A stretch of DNA of 64,000 nucleotides from Flavobacterium buctense (GTDB taxonomy: Bacteria > Bacteroidota > Bacteroidia > Flavobacteriales > Flavobacteriaceae): assembly GCF_014486695.1 (NCBI RefSeq), contig NZ_JACTAB010000001.1, positions 1 through 64,000 on the forward strand, written 5' to 3'. Shown one piece after another: positions 17,684-28,400 of the stretch (position 1 is its first letter; the number at the start of each line of letters is the position of its first letter). Position numbers and translations under genes: made by a program. The notes under the pieces are model-generated. The model did no database searches. It was not told where the DNA came from and saw only the letters and a list, made by a program, of their open reading frames with translations.

Positions 17684-18301
17684 TTAATTAATTGGCAACA
17701 ATACCGTATCGATAACGTGGATAATCCCGTTTGAAGCAGAAATATTTGCAGCTGTAATATTCCCGGTATTACCTATAGCATTAATAGAAGCACTAGGCGT
17801 TACGGAAAACTGACTTCCAAGGAGTGTCGTAATTGCACGTGTACCTCTTTTAGGAACAACACTGTTAGCAGCGCGTCTACCTTCAGCAACGTGGTACAAC
17901 AAAACATCGCGTACTAGTGGCGCAGGAAGGTCTGTAATATCATCAATGTTTAGAGCGGCATATAAATTTTGAAAAGCTTGGTCAGTTGGGGCAAAAACAG
18001 TGTATTGGTCTGTACCATTGGCAAATAGGTTAACCAATCCTGCATCGAGTTCGCTATCTACATATACTAAAGCAGAAACTAATTCGTTAAAACCAGCATT
18101 TACAGCAATTCCGGCTATTGATGAAGTTCCTGGAGCAGGAGCACGATTCAAAGAGTCAAAAGTTTCTTTGATTGATAGGTTTGAAGTATTATTTTCTGTT
18201 GTGTTTTCATCGGAAGAACAAGAAGAAAAGTTGAAGGAAACTAAAGCAACTAAAAATAATGCTTTCAAAGAGGTAATCAGGTTAAAATTTTTGTTTTTCA
18301 T
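17684..18301 (-). CDS. Fasciclin-domain surface lipoprotein
   Basis: A 205-residue protein with a lipoprotein signal ending FSSC at C28, then one FAS1 domain (about 60-205): YTVFAPTDQAFQNL, VLLYHVAEG and the closing ASNGIIHVIDTVLLP. FAS1 domains mediate adhesion. It is flanked by its own promoter and terminator, so it is monocistronic. Probably exposed on the outer membrane. Confidence 0.92.
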   Translation of the reverse strand: MKNKNFNLITSLKALFLVALVSFNFSSCSSDENTTENNTSNLSIKETFDSLNRAPAPGTSSIAGIAVNAGFNELVSALVYVDSELDAGLVNLFANGTDQYTVFAPTDQAFQNLYAALNIDDITDLPAPLVRDVLLYHVAEGRRAANSVVPKRGTRAITTLLGSQFSVTPSASINAIGNTGNITAANISASNGIIHVIDTVLLPIN

Positions 18302-18438
18302 AGTAAATGTTTTTAATGTTTATAATTGTTGAATGTTGAATTTCAAAATAAAATTATTGCACCACAGCAATGATTTAAAAACAAGTAGGTGAAAGAATGG
18401 GGACTGAAAAAATTATTTTTTGTTTAATTATTTCAATT

Positions 18439-18465
18439 CAAAGTTAAACAAAATATAGTTGTCAA
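18439..18465 (-). promoter_or_regulatory. Promoter of the fasciclin gene
   Basis: TTG (in TTGACA) at 18465-18463, a 16-bp spacer, then TAACTTTG at 18446-18439. It implies an untranslated leader of about 130 nt, long for this window. The 298-bp gap between the fasciclin gene and remB otherwise shows nothing I can name. Confidence 0.6.
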
Positions 18466-18599
18466 ATTAACTTTAGCATTAATTTAACAAACGTTTTAAG
18501 TAGTAGAAAAACAAAAATCAGGACTGCTAAACAAGTACATAGCAGTCATTTAGAGAGCCAAACCCTTAAAACTAAAGGGCATGATTAGTATTGAATGGT

Positions 18600-20714
18600 C
18601 TAATAATCAAAATACCAATTGAAGATATCACATCTTAATCCAATTGAGAACCATGTTGTGCTTTCTTTAACGGCGAATGTAGTTTCCGTTGCCGGGGTGA
18701 AGTTTCTGTAGATCAAACTTCCGTATAATTTCATATTGGTCATCGGATTAATTAAATATCCGGCTTGTAAATCGGCAATAAAAACATTGGTTTTATTGCC
18801 TTGCCCTACGGCAACACCGGTATCATAAGGTCTGTCTAAGTCATAATCTCGATAAATATCACTTCCATAGTTGAACGTGTTGGTTGCATTATTAAAATCC
18901 AATCCGCGTGTTCCTATGGTAACTTTTGCATCGGCAAAATAACGCCCTTTGTGGTAGCGAGCAATGGCTATTAATTCTCTAAAATTTCCACCCCATTGGT
19001 GACCTAAACTTTGATTGTTGTGCCCATAATTGGTTATTGCTTCGCTGTGAGCGTACACATAAGGACGCACTACATTGTATTCTCCCTGTAGTAATAAATT
19101 TTTTATACTGAATGCATTAAAATATTTTGCCCCCAATTGGAATCCGAATTTATTCTTCCAACTTTTTTCTCCTGCTTTCATATCGCTTAGGGAAAATTCA
19201 TCTAACAAAAACTGACCATAAATCTGGACTTGGTTGTTGAACTTGAATTTTGATGTCAAGCCCAATAAAGCATTACCACTTCTTGCCGAAGAAGCAAACT
19301 CTACTGAACGATAAAATATAATAGGATTGGCAAAACTCATGTCGAAACCACGATTATTTTTATTGGTCCAAACCACCGATTCAAACAAACCAATATTCCA
19401 TCGGTTGGTTACATTTAAACTCAAATAATGACTGGCAGCAAACTTGGTCGCATAAGTTCTGTCCTCGGTTACATCGGGGCGAACGTCTTTTAGCCAAGTG
19501 TAAATATTGGTGTATTTTATTTTCCAAAAAGAAGTATTCAATTTAAAATAGGGATACGGACTCGCGCCGTCGCCTAACAATAGCGAACGATAACCATCAC
19601 CAATAAAATTGCGGCCATACCCCAAATTCATATTAAGGAACTTGCTTGGTGTATAGGCCAAATTGGCTTCTGCTAAAGGAAAATCATAAGCATCCGATTT
19701 AAAACTTTTAGCAATTCCAATTCCAGGGATAATTGCCGGATTTCCTCCTGCCGGCGCCAATGATTCAGCATATCGATTGAAATAATCTGCAAAACGACCT
19801 TGGCTTTCATAAACGGTAGTGGTAAAATTGAGTTCTTTTCCCAAACCGCCATTAAACTGAATACCGCGTGTATTTACATAAGTATAACTCGAGACGCTCG
19901 GGTCGCTTTTACCAAACTGCAAATCTAAAATTGGGTTCAATGTAAACCAATAATCTTCCCCTTGAACTTCGACTAAATTTTCATTCCAAAACTTTTTGCC
20001 CCACCAACCTTGTTTATTTTTGGCAAGCTTTTTATTTTCGGTTGCCAAATCATAATATTTAGAAACATCCGCGTAACTAAACGGTTTTGATGCAGTATGA
20101 TTGTTTGCTCCAACTTGGTTCATCTCATCATCAAACTGTGCATAAAAACTGTGTGAAAACGGAATATTAAGGTGGCTTTGGAATTGTGGATTGTCGAATT
20201 TTGAATACTTGATACTGTCTAATTCCGTTAATGGTTTTTGGTTTGGTTTGTAAAAATTAGATTTTGTTTCTACTTTTTTTCGCGCTTCCTTTTCCGCTTC
20301 TATTTCGGCTACACTTTGTAAAGGAATGGCAATTTTAATCGTGTATTTGGCATAAGTTGGGTTACCATTATAAGTCGCCGGACTGATTTTCGGCATTTGT
20401 CCAAAAACTCTTTTGCTTTCCGTTACCAAAGTTTCATCAACAGCATCCACATAAATTACTTTGAAATTCCCTTTATCGTCTACTTCAAAAAGCACTATAA
20501 CATTCCCTTTAAAATTACCTTGTTTCAAATTATCCGGCACTCTAAAATTGTTGTAAACAAAATTTTGTACTTCGTTATAAAAACAAGTTTCTAAAGCACC
20601 AAATTCTTGTCCCTCACAAGCCGGAAATACCGGAAATCTTTCCGAAGCTTTTTGGGTGACTTGCGCATTAGAGAATAAGGTAAAAAGGCATACTAAGTAA
20701 AATATCTTTTTCAT
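18600..20714 (-). CDS. remB: Gliding motility protein RemB, outer-membrane beta-barrel
   Basis: A 704-residue protein. A signal peptide (MKKIFYLVCLFTLFSNAQ) is followed by a TonB-C-like domain (about 45-135: GNVIVLFEVDDKGNFKVIYV), then a long beta-barrel with aromatic-rich strands of the capsule-assembly Wzi type, ending in Tyr. In Flavobacterium johnsoniae remB lies close to sprA, gcvH and a vanZ-like gene (from memory), the same order as here, which supports the name. RemB is needed for normal gliding; its precise role is unclear. It follows deoC by 17 bp. Confidence 0.82.
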   Translation of the reverse strand: MKKIFYLVCLFTLFSNAQVTQKASERFPVFPACEGQEFGALETCFYNEVQNFVYNNFRVPDNLKQGNFKGNVIVLFEVDDKGNFKVIYVDAVDETLVTESKRVFGQMPKISPATYNGNPTYAKYTIKIAIPLQSVAEIEAEKEARKKVETKSNFYKPNQKPLTELDSIKYSKFDNPQFQSHLNIPFSHSFYAQFDDEMNQVGANNHTASKPFSYADVSKYYDLATENKKLAKNKQGWWGKKFWNENLVEVQGEDYWFTLNPILDLQFGKSDPSVSSYTYVNTRGIQFNGGLGKELNFTTTVYESQGRFADYFNRYAESLAPAGGNPAIIPGIGIAKSFKSDAYDFPLAEANLAYTPSKFLNMNLGYGRNFIGDGYRSLLLGDGASPYPYFKLNTSFWKIKYTNIYTWLKDVRPDVTEDRTYATKFAASHYLSLNVTNRWNIGLFESVVWTNKNNRGFDMSFANPIIFYRSVEFASSARSGNALLGLTSKFKFNNQVQIYGQFLLDEFSLSDMKAGEKSWKNKFGFQLGAKYFNAFSIKNLLLQGEYNVVRPYVYAHSEAITNYGHNNQSLGHQWGGNFRELIAIARYHKGRYFADAKVTIGTRGLDFNNATNTFNYGSDIYRDYDLDRPYDTGVAVGQGNKTNVFIADLQAGYLINPMTNMKLYGSLIYRNFTPATETTFAVKESTTWFSIGLRCDIFNWYFDY

Positions 20715-20731
20715 ATTTTGGAATAATAATA

Positions 20732-21475
20732 TTAATAATTGCCTGAAGCTATTTCGCCGTGAGCAATAGTTTTAGCGGCAGAAGTACCTATTCGTTTAAC
20801 ACCCAAACGAATCATTTCTTCTGCTTCTTCATAAGTTCGAACGCCTCCGGCCGCTTTGACCGGTATAGGGGATGCATTTTCGAGCATCATAATTACAGTC
20901 GGAATTGAAGCACCATTAGGCAAGTTATTTTCTGTTTGGTAAAAACCGGTAGACGATTTTACAAATACATTAAAATAGAAATCTTCTTTAAAATTTGGAA
21001 TCACCACATTCTTAATTAGAGCCGAAATTTGTATAATTTGGGCGTCGGTCAAAGCGGCAACTTCTATGATCCATTTGGCTACTTTATGGTGGTCAAAAGC
21101 GAGTTTAGTTCCTTTTAAGATTTCTTCTTTGACCAATTCCATTTCACCTCTTTTAAAAGCTTGGTAATTGCAAACGTAATCCAGTTCATCAGCGCCGTCT
21201 TCAATGGCTTTTTGGGCTTCAGCTAATTTTTCTTCCAAGGAATTGATTCCTTCGGGAAAAGAAATTACGGTTCCGATTAGCAGTTTCGATTTGGCTTTGA
21301 CAATCATTTCTTTGGCCATTTTAACCTTATCGGGCCTAATCATGATCAATTTAAACCCTTCTTCTATGGCTTCTTTAATAAAGCCTTGAACAATCAGGTC
21401 ATTTTCCTTCTCCGTTAAACCTGCTTGGCTAGCTGTTTTTAAATAAGTAGAATCGAGATACTGTTTTATATTCAT
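20732..21475 (-). CDS. deoC: Deoxyribose-phosphate aldolase
   Basis: A 247-residue TIM-barrel aldolase that splits 2-deoxyribose 5-phosphate into glyceraldehyde 3-phosphate and acetaldehyde. The Schiff-base lysine is K173 in VKSSTGF; also visible are DELDYVCNY and AAGGVRTYEEA. I start it at the ATG at 21475 (MNIKQYLDSTYLKT). A longer frame would begin at 21508 inside the upstream terminator hairpin. It is followed closely by remB, with no functional link apparent. Confidence 0.95.
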   Translation of the reverse strand: MNIKQYLDSTYLKTASQAGLTEKENDLIVQGFIKEAIEEGFKLIMIRPDKVKMAKEMIVKAKSKLLIGTVISFPEGINSLEEKLAEAQKAIEDGADELDYVCNYQAFKRGEMELVKEEILKGTKLAFDHHKVAKWIIEVAALTDAQIIQISALIKNVVIPNFKEDFYFNVFVKSSTGFYQTENNLPNGASIPTVIMMLENASPIPVKAAGGVRTYEEAEEMIRLGVKRIGTSAAKTIAHGEIASGNY

Positions 21476-21486
21476 GCCATAAAAGT

Positions 21487-21513
21487 AAAAAAAAATCCCG
21501 ATTAACATCGGGA
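21487..21513 (-). terminator. Terminator after the vanZ-like gene
   Basis: Perfect 7-bp stem TCCCGAT/ATCGGGA with a 4-nt loop, followed on the minus strand by nine T. It ends the ruvA-sprA-gcvH-vanZ run 11 bp before deoC starts. Confidence 0.9.
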
Positions 21514-21544
21514 CATTTATGGTAAGTTATTTGGATTATTGGTT

Positions 21545-21916
21545 TTAGCCTTTCTTTGCGGTTTTTATCAAAACAAAAACCACAAAAGCAGTCATGGCTC
21601 CGCTAAAATTGGCCACTACATCTATGCTATCGGCCTGTCTTGTTTTTGTAAAAGCGCCTTGTAAGAACTCGATTAAAATTCCGAAACAAAGAGAAGTTAA
21701 AATAATGTATGCCAATTTCGTATAAGTAATATGATTTTGTTTCAGCCAAAAATAATAGCCCCAAAGTAGGGTGAAAATAAGATGAAAGACAAAGTGTCCA
21801 TACTTATCGGCACCGGAAACTTTAACGGTTGGCAAATCATTAAAATTGACCAAACAAAGTACCAATATTAAAAAAGTCCAGCCAATGGCCAGACTTAGTA
21901 TTGTTTTTTTAAGCAC
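21545..21916 (-). CDS. VanZ-family membrane protein
   Basis: A 123-residue protein with four membrane helices and the VanZ pattern ([48 protein letters not shown]). The start overlaps gcvH by 8 bp. VanZ-like proteins are linked to teicoplanin resistance in enterococci, but the cellular role in Bacteroidota is unknown. It is conserved beside sprA in gliding flavobacteria (from memory). Confidence 0.85.
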   Translation of the reverse strand: MLKKTILSLAIGWTFLILVLCLVNFNDLPTVKVSGADKYGHFVFHLIFTLLWGYYFWLKQNHITYTKLAYIILTSLCFGILIEFLQGAFTKTRQADSIDVVANFSGAMTAFVVFVLIKTAKKG

Positions 21917-22289
21917 CGATTAAGGCTTTATAATCATCACTGGAGAGCAATTCTCCTATTTCATCTTGATTACTGATTTTTAATTTAATCATCCAGCCTT
22001 TTCCGTAAGGATCCGAGTTCACATTTTCAGGATTTACTTCTAGGTCTTCGTTAAATTCAAAAATTTCTCCGGAGAGCGGCAAGAACAAATCTGAAACCGT
22101 TTTCACTGCTTCAACCGTTCCGAACACTTCGTCTTTTCCTAGTGTTTGATCCAAAGTTTCCACCTCAACATAAACGATATCGCCTAATTCTTTTTGAGCG
22201 AAATCGGTAATTCCTACTGTGGCAACATCACCATCAATTAAAACCCATTCGTGGTCTTTGGTATACTTTAAATTACTTGGTATATTCAT
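21909..22289 (-). CDS. gcvH: Glycine cleavage system H protein
   Basis: 126 residues, the usual length. The lipoylated lysine is K63 in [20 protein letters not shown] and the C-terminal GKGWMIKL are typical. It shuttles the methylamine intermediate between GcvP, GcvT and the lipoamide dehydrogenase in glycine cleavage. The other gcv genes are not in the window. Confidence 0.96.
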   Translation of the reverse strand: MNIPSNLKYTKDHEWVLIDGDVATVGITDFAQKELGDIVYVEVETLDQTLGKDEVFGTVEAVKTVSDLFLPLSGEIFEFNEDLEVNPENVNSDPYGKGWMIKLKISNQDEIGELLSSDDYKALIGA

Positions 22290-22366
22290 TTGTTTGTTTG
22301 TTTTATTCCGTCTCGCTACATAAAATTCAGTAACGATTCGAGTTTAGTGTTGTTTAAAAATTTCTT

Positions 22367-22374
22367 CAAAAGTA
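22367..22374 (-). promoter_or_regulatory. Possible -7 box upstream of gcvH
   Basis: TACTTTTG at 22374-22367 in the 128-bp gap between sprA and gcvH. No TTG lies at the expected distance, so gcvH could also be read through from sprA. Confidence 0.4.
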
Positions 22375-22417
22375 TAATTTCTGTAGAGATTATTAAAATC
22401 TTTAGCTCAAAACTTTA

Positions 22418-25400
22418 TTAATTTCCAAAATTATAACGCATTGTAAATCCAGTTCTGATATTGGTCAGCGGAAACGAGGTTGAAATCACCGGTTTAGAGA
22501 ACGAATGGTCATAGAAGAAAATCGCCGTTAGGTTTTTACTAAACGAATAATCAGCAGTTAATTTGGCTGACCAAATGTTTTGTCCACCACCTAATTGGTT
22601 ATTGTCATAATCTAAATAACGCACAATCGTTTTGTTATTTCTATAGGAGAAATCTACCTTCACGTTGATATCACTTTTGATAATTCCGGTTGGATTGTCT
22701 GCCAATTGGGAAGAGAAAATTACGTCTTTGAAACGGTATCCTAATCCAATAATGTATTCGTGTCCTTGTACTTCGGTCAACAAATTATTATCGAAACTCA
22801 TAGAAAGACTTCGGTCTTTTTTCATTTCGGCTAAAACTTTGAAAGAGTTTTTCATCTCAAAATCAATTCTAACCAAAGGGTTAAATTGTTCCACCAAGTT
22901 GATATTAGCAACGATAGTTTTATTATGGAAGTTTCCGTATTCATTGTATTGTCCGCCCGGATTTTCATCATAATCAAAGTTAGAACGGAAAGAGTTTATC
23001 GTATATGAAGCCCTGTAAGCATGTTGGATAGAGAATCTTTTGAATCGGTCTTTAAAGAATTTGTAGCGCATTAATCCGCTGTATTTCACATTCCAGTTCG
23101 GAATCGGCGTACTGCGGAAAATCCCTAAAGAAACTCCGTCAGCCGAAGTGCCTGTGTAAGCGGCTAAGAAAGCCGGAATTAAAACCGACTGGTTGTTTTT
23201 TCCAAAACCGATTGGATATCCTTGATTAGCAATATAGAATGCGTATTTTTCAGGCTCTAAAGTCTGATCTGGTATTACGTTAGGCGCTACACCATATCTT
23301 CCAAAATCAGTCGTTCCATAGTATTGAGTCGCTAATCTTTCAGCAATAGTCAAACGATTGTCTCTGAAATCATCAAAAGCCACCGAACCATTTTCATCGC
23401 TTTTTCCAAAAGAAGTTGCAATCATTACCGTCGAAATAGAGAAATTTCCAAAATTGTAAGGGGAAAGTGAATTGTACAATCCGGTATTTTCATCAACATC
23501 ATATTGCTCTGAATAGTTATCGGCATAAGTCCTGTTAGCGGTCAAATCGATTTTAAAATCAGGGAACAAATCGATATTGGCAGTCATTTCCAATGTTTTG
23601 GTAATGGTTTGAGTATAGTTTTGGTTAAAATCAGGAAAAACAGTCAACCAACCTCTTTTAGCCGCTTCGTATCGAACGTCATCTTGGGCTCCGAAAACAA
23701 AACCTAAGGAAGGTTTGGCCGAACCAAAGAACCCTAAACTTGGTAAAAATCCGGGAAGCATCGTTCCTTCGTTTCTTGTATAGTTGATTTGAACATTTTT
23801 CACACTGGTCAAGACACCTTTCAAACCATTTAAAAAGACGTTATCATTGGAAGCTGTTTGAGGTCTGGTGTTGACGATTTTTTCTCCGGGTTTAGGCAAG
23901 GCCGAAGGTTTTGTAGGAGCCGCTGCTTGCTTTTTACCCAATCCGATATATTTATAGAAAGACTCCATGTTGAATGCTGTGTTCAATCGGTGTGAACCGG
24001 CATTTTGAATCGTATTTCCTAAATCATACTCTCGACCGTTTAAGGTTACAGAAGACAATGCCAAAGAAGAACGTTGCCAACTGTAATCTCCCGTATAAGA
24101 ATAGGTAGATTTTACAAAAGATAAAAACGGCAGTTTATTCAATGGCAAATCATAGTTAAGTACAATTTGTTGGTTGTGTTGGTTAGGTGTACCGATATTC
24201 CAAAAATCTGTCCAAATGGTGTAACTGTTGTCCGGAACGTTATCTTCATCTAAATAAGAGCGAACGATATTGTGTGAGGCTGCTGTGAAATTAATTTTCA
24301 ACGATTTGGTCAAATTGTAATTGAAACCATACTGGTAATTGAACATATAGTTTCGTCGGAATAATGGTTCTATCGGAATTCCTTCAACGTCCACTTGTCT
24401 GAACTGTTGTTTGTTGTATTGTCGGATGATATTTGAACTAAACGATATATTCGTTGGAAGATAATTCAAGTTGAAATCACTCAACATTTTCCAATAACTG
24501 CTTTTCTTGAAAAACTTATTTTGTTTGAATGGTTCAATGGTTTTTGGCTTGAAGGCATAAGTATAATCAACAGCAGTACTGACTTGTTGATCGATGTAAT
24601 TTTCGATTTCGTAATTATGCTTTTCTACTTCATTATAAGAGTAAGAAAGCGTTAAATTCTCGGGATCGTAAATGCGTTGTTTTTGTTCCGGTGCTCTTTC
24701 TTTTTTTACTCCGATAAAGTTGATGCTTGTTCTTTTAGTATAATCAATAGCTCTTTCTCTGATGTTGTCTCTTTCGGCAGCATCCGTGGTGTTATTAATC
24801 AACTGCTCTAATCTAATATCTTGGTTAAACGGATCGTACTCCGGTGTAATGATTTCTTCTCCAACTGCGTAATTGAAGGGTAAATTGATTCCCCATTTTT
24901 TTGGCAATAATTTACCTAAACTAAAGTTAGTTACAATATTGTATTGTTGTACATCTTCTCTGCTTCGTTCGTTTGGTCCTTCTTCCAAAGCGCCAAAACC
25001 GATGGTACTCATTCTACCGGTAGCAGAAACATTGGCAAAGTCAGCCATATTAGCATCTACATTTAAAACGGCAGCCATACCCCCTTTATTGTTCATATCG
25101 GCTATTCGCAACTCGTTGAACCAAACTTCTCCTCTGACTTCATCGGTGTGATTATTTTTAATTCCGACCATTAAGGTTCTTACCAGTCCAAAGTTTGGAT
25201 TTCCTTTAATCCCTAATTTTAATACCGGATCATCATCACCGTTAGGCAACGCCAAGTCATCATCCGGATAGTAAATCCCTTCAAGATCTGTCGGTAAACC
25301 AGTATTTCCTATGGTACGCACTTTCATTTTGGTCAATAGAGCCATCGCCAAATTGATTTCGTTTTCTTCCGGCCAAATTATTTCAGGATCGGAGGTTATA

Positions 25401-28400
25401 GGAACTGTGACTTTCAAAGGAATTTCCACTTGGTAAAAGTTATTGGTAAAGTCATTTCCGAAACGGATAAAAGCTACCATTTGATTGTCTAAAAGTGGCG
25501 AAGTATCGGTTGGCAATGCTTCTGCGTGTAAAAACATTCTCAGTTTGTTGAACTGACGCATGTCTACATTCACATTTTTGAAAACGGCTCTAGAATCGCC
25601 CACTTCTAAACCATCACCGGACACTCTCAACGACAACGATTGCTCATTTTGACTGATGACTTGTTGTCCACCGTTTGGCAGTTCTTCACGAACAACGCCG
25701 GGAGGTGTTACATAAGGAATTGGTAATCTTTGGGCATTTTCCTGAATATTTACTGCCAGAACATCAAAGTTAGTATCATCATTGGCCGGGTCATCTCCGG
25801 GCTGGAAGGTTTGTTCATATCTTCTCCACTCACCACGAACTAAGTCTAAAGCTCCGAATCGCAAGGTAACCGGTTCTGTAAATCCGGTCATGAACATTCT
25901 CATAAAACGGATAGAACGGAAATCTGAAATACTACCTACTGTGGTCGTAGGTTGCGCTACCGGGATTTTAAATTGTAACCATCGTGCGCTTGTCGTAGTT
26001 CCGTTTGGTAAATCGGGTACCTGTGTCTCTCTTATATCTGTAATAAAGTTTTGACCTACTTGCATATTAGGCTGTATATCAATTTTATACTCATAATAAG
26101 CATTCACGGTGTTCATTGTATTGTCACGATTGATGTCTTCTACATCAGGAAGTGTTGTTGAACCTCTATTGGTATCCGATACACCAACGGGTGAATTCCC
26201 TTCCACGCCGTTAAAATTTTTGTACCGTTCAAAAACCGTTGGACCGGTTGCATTTAAGAAATATTGATAATTATCTGCCGCCGGGTCATCTAAAGTAGTA
26301 TAGCCACCAATGCCGGATAAATTTCTTTCCGCGTCGTCATTGATTCCGTCAAAACCTACATCTTGAGCGGCTCTGTTAGCCCCATCAACATCAAAAGCAT
26401 AAATAAGCGACTGAGAAGAAGGAACTCTTCCCCAAACGGTTGTACTGGTTAAAGATTGGGAAGCACTGTTGGAAGGCAAACCATTTTCGTATTGTTTACG
26501 CTCGTCTTTCAAAACATCTTCTGAGATTTCCCCTAAGTTGAAATACAATTGACCCACGTTGGCAGGATTTGGAACAGCAGAAGGATTCGCCGGGTCATAA
26601 TAAGGATCTAAAACCCAAAACTGGATGTACTCTACATTACTTTGTTCAAAATTGGTTGAATTAATAGCACGGGTAATTCCACCGAAATTATCTTCTGGAT
26701 TTAAAAACCCGGATGGATTCAATGCTTCCGGATTATAGTTGTAAGGACCTCTTTCTTGCGGATAATAGGTTAAATCTAAGGTATTGATAACTGTTGTTTG
26801 TCCGATACTAAGTTCTAAGTTTGGGAATAACTCTCGGCTGAAAATTCTACGCGTACTGTTTAAAGAAATTCCGTCTTGACCTATCTCTCCCGGTGTTTGA
26901 ACATATATAGTTGGATCAATAGTATACCAATTTAATTTCGCTCTTTTGTGTCCATAATCTAAACCAACTAAGGCCGAACCAAAGTCAGGATAATCTACCC
27001 CCGATTGCCATTTAGGAACACTGGATAAATTCCATGACAAAGGAGAACGCATGTCAATAGTGGTTTGCGAGCCTTCAAAATCGTCAACATAAACGGTCGC
27101 TTCCCCTTGAAACTGATCAGCTGTAGGCGTATCAGGTTGTAAAAATGCGATTTCACCTCTTAGTGACACATTGGAAGGCACATCGGTATCTACGTTGGGT
27201 AACTTATTGGCCAAACGAGTTAAAAATGGCACTTCGGTAGCATAGTTGGCGTTAAACCCAAAAATACTATTGTTCACAGACTCTTGACCATAATTTGATT
27301 TTTGAGTAAATGGTCTTTCGGTCATTTTGATGAAGGTACCTCCAATTAATAACTTATCAGAAAATTTGTGCTCGACATTGATTCCCATGAATCTTCTGGT
27401 TTGTTGGCCAAAAGTAGCATTGTTCTCCACAGAAACTTCGATAGGGGTATTAGAGGCTTGTAGTGATGGATCTAAGATTTGAACACGTCCGGCTTGGTAA
27501 TTCACACTATAGTCAATACCTTCTTGCAACAATCTTCCTCCTGCTGTAACTACAACAGAACCTCTTGGTACATTATAGGCACCAATTGGAATTCCATCAC
27601 CACCGGCTGATTTAAACCTTCCTTTTAATTGGAACTTATTCTTTTCTGCATCTTGTAAAGCACCAGCTTGGGTACTGGCATACATGCTTTTGAAAACATA
27701 TTTCTGCTGATTTGGATTGTAATCAATAGAACTGTTTGGGTCACCATAATAATCTTCGGCAGAAGCCGGATTTTTTAATTTTTCGAATAAATGTTTACCA
27801 AAAGGCTCCACTGTGGTAAATATAATTCTTCCGTTTTGTTGGTCAATTGTTAATCCTGGCAAGAAATCAAAGAAACCATCACCTCCGGCTTGCGGGTCGT
27901 TGTTATAGTTTAGTCGGTCTACGTTAAAAACTTTAATCAATGGTGTTTCTGCCACTAACATATCCGGATCGGTTGTTGGCGGAAAAGTGGTTCCCGGTAC
28001 CGGTGAGATATAGTTAATTGGTGAAGGGTCAGTATATAAAATATTCAATCTGAAATCTTCTTGCTCCAATTGGAAAGCGCCCGGAATTTGGTAGATGTTT
28101 TTCATCATCAAGTTCCAAATTGGTTTTTGAACATTAGTTAAATTACTTTTCAGCATTTTTAAAATCAAACTTTGGGAAGACACGGTTTGATTGTCCGGAT
28201 CGGTTTGGTCAACTACTGTGGCGTCGACACCATCTGTTCCAAATTCTCCAACTTGATAGACTTGATCCCCGATAGTATATTGGTAAGCGACTGCTAAAAC
28301 TTCATCGTTTGCCAATCGTTGTTGCAAAGACACATACCCTAATTGCGGATGATAAGTAAACTCATTCGGCATTAATTTTCTGGCATTTTCTAACTTAGAA

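Noticed and set aside
18560..18600. Inverted CCCTT/AAGGG near the remB stop as terminator
   Set aside because: Only a 5-bp stem and no T run.
21476..21508. Longer DeoC start
   Set aside because: The extra 11 codons overlap the terminator of the upstream gene and are unlike DeoC N-termini.
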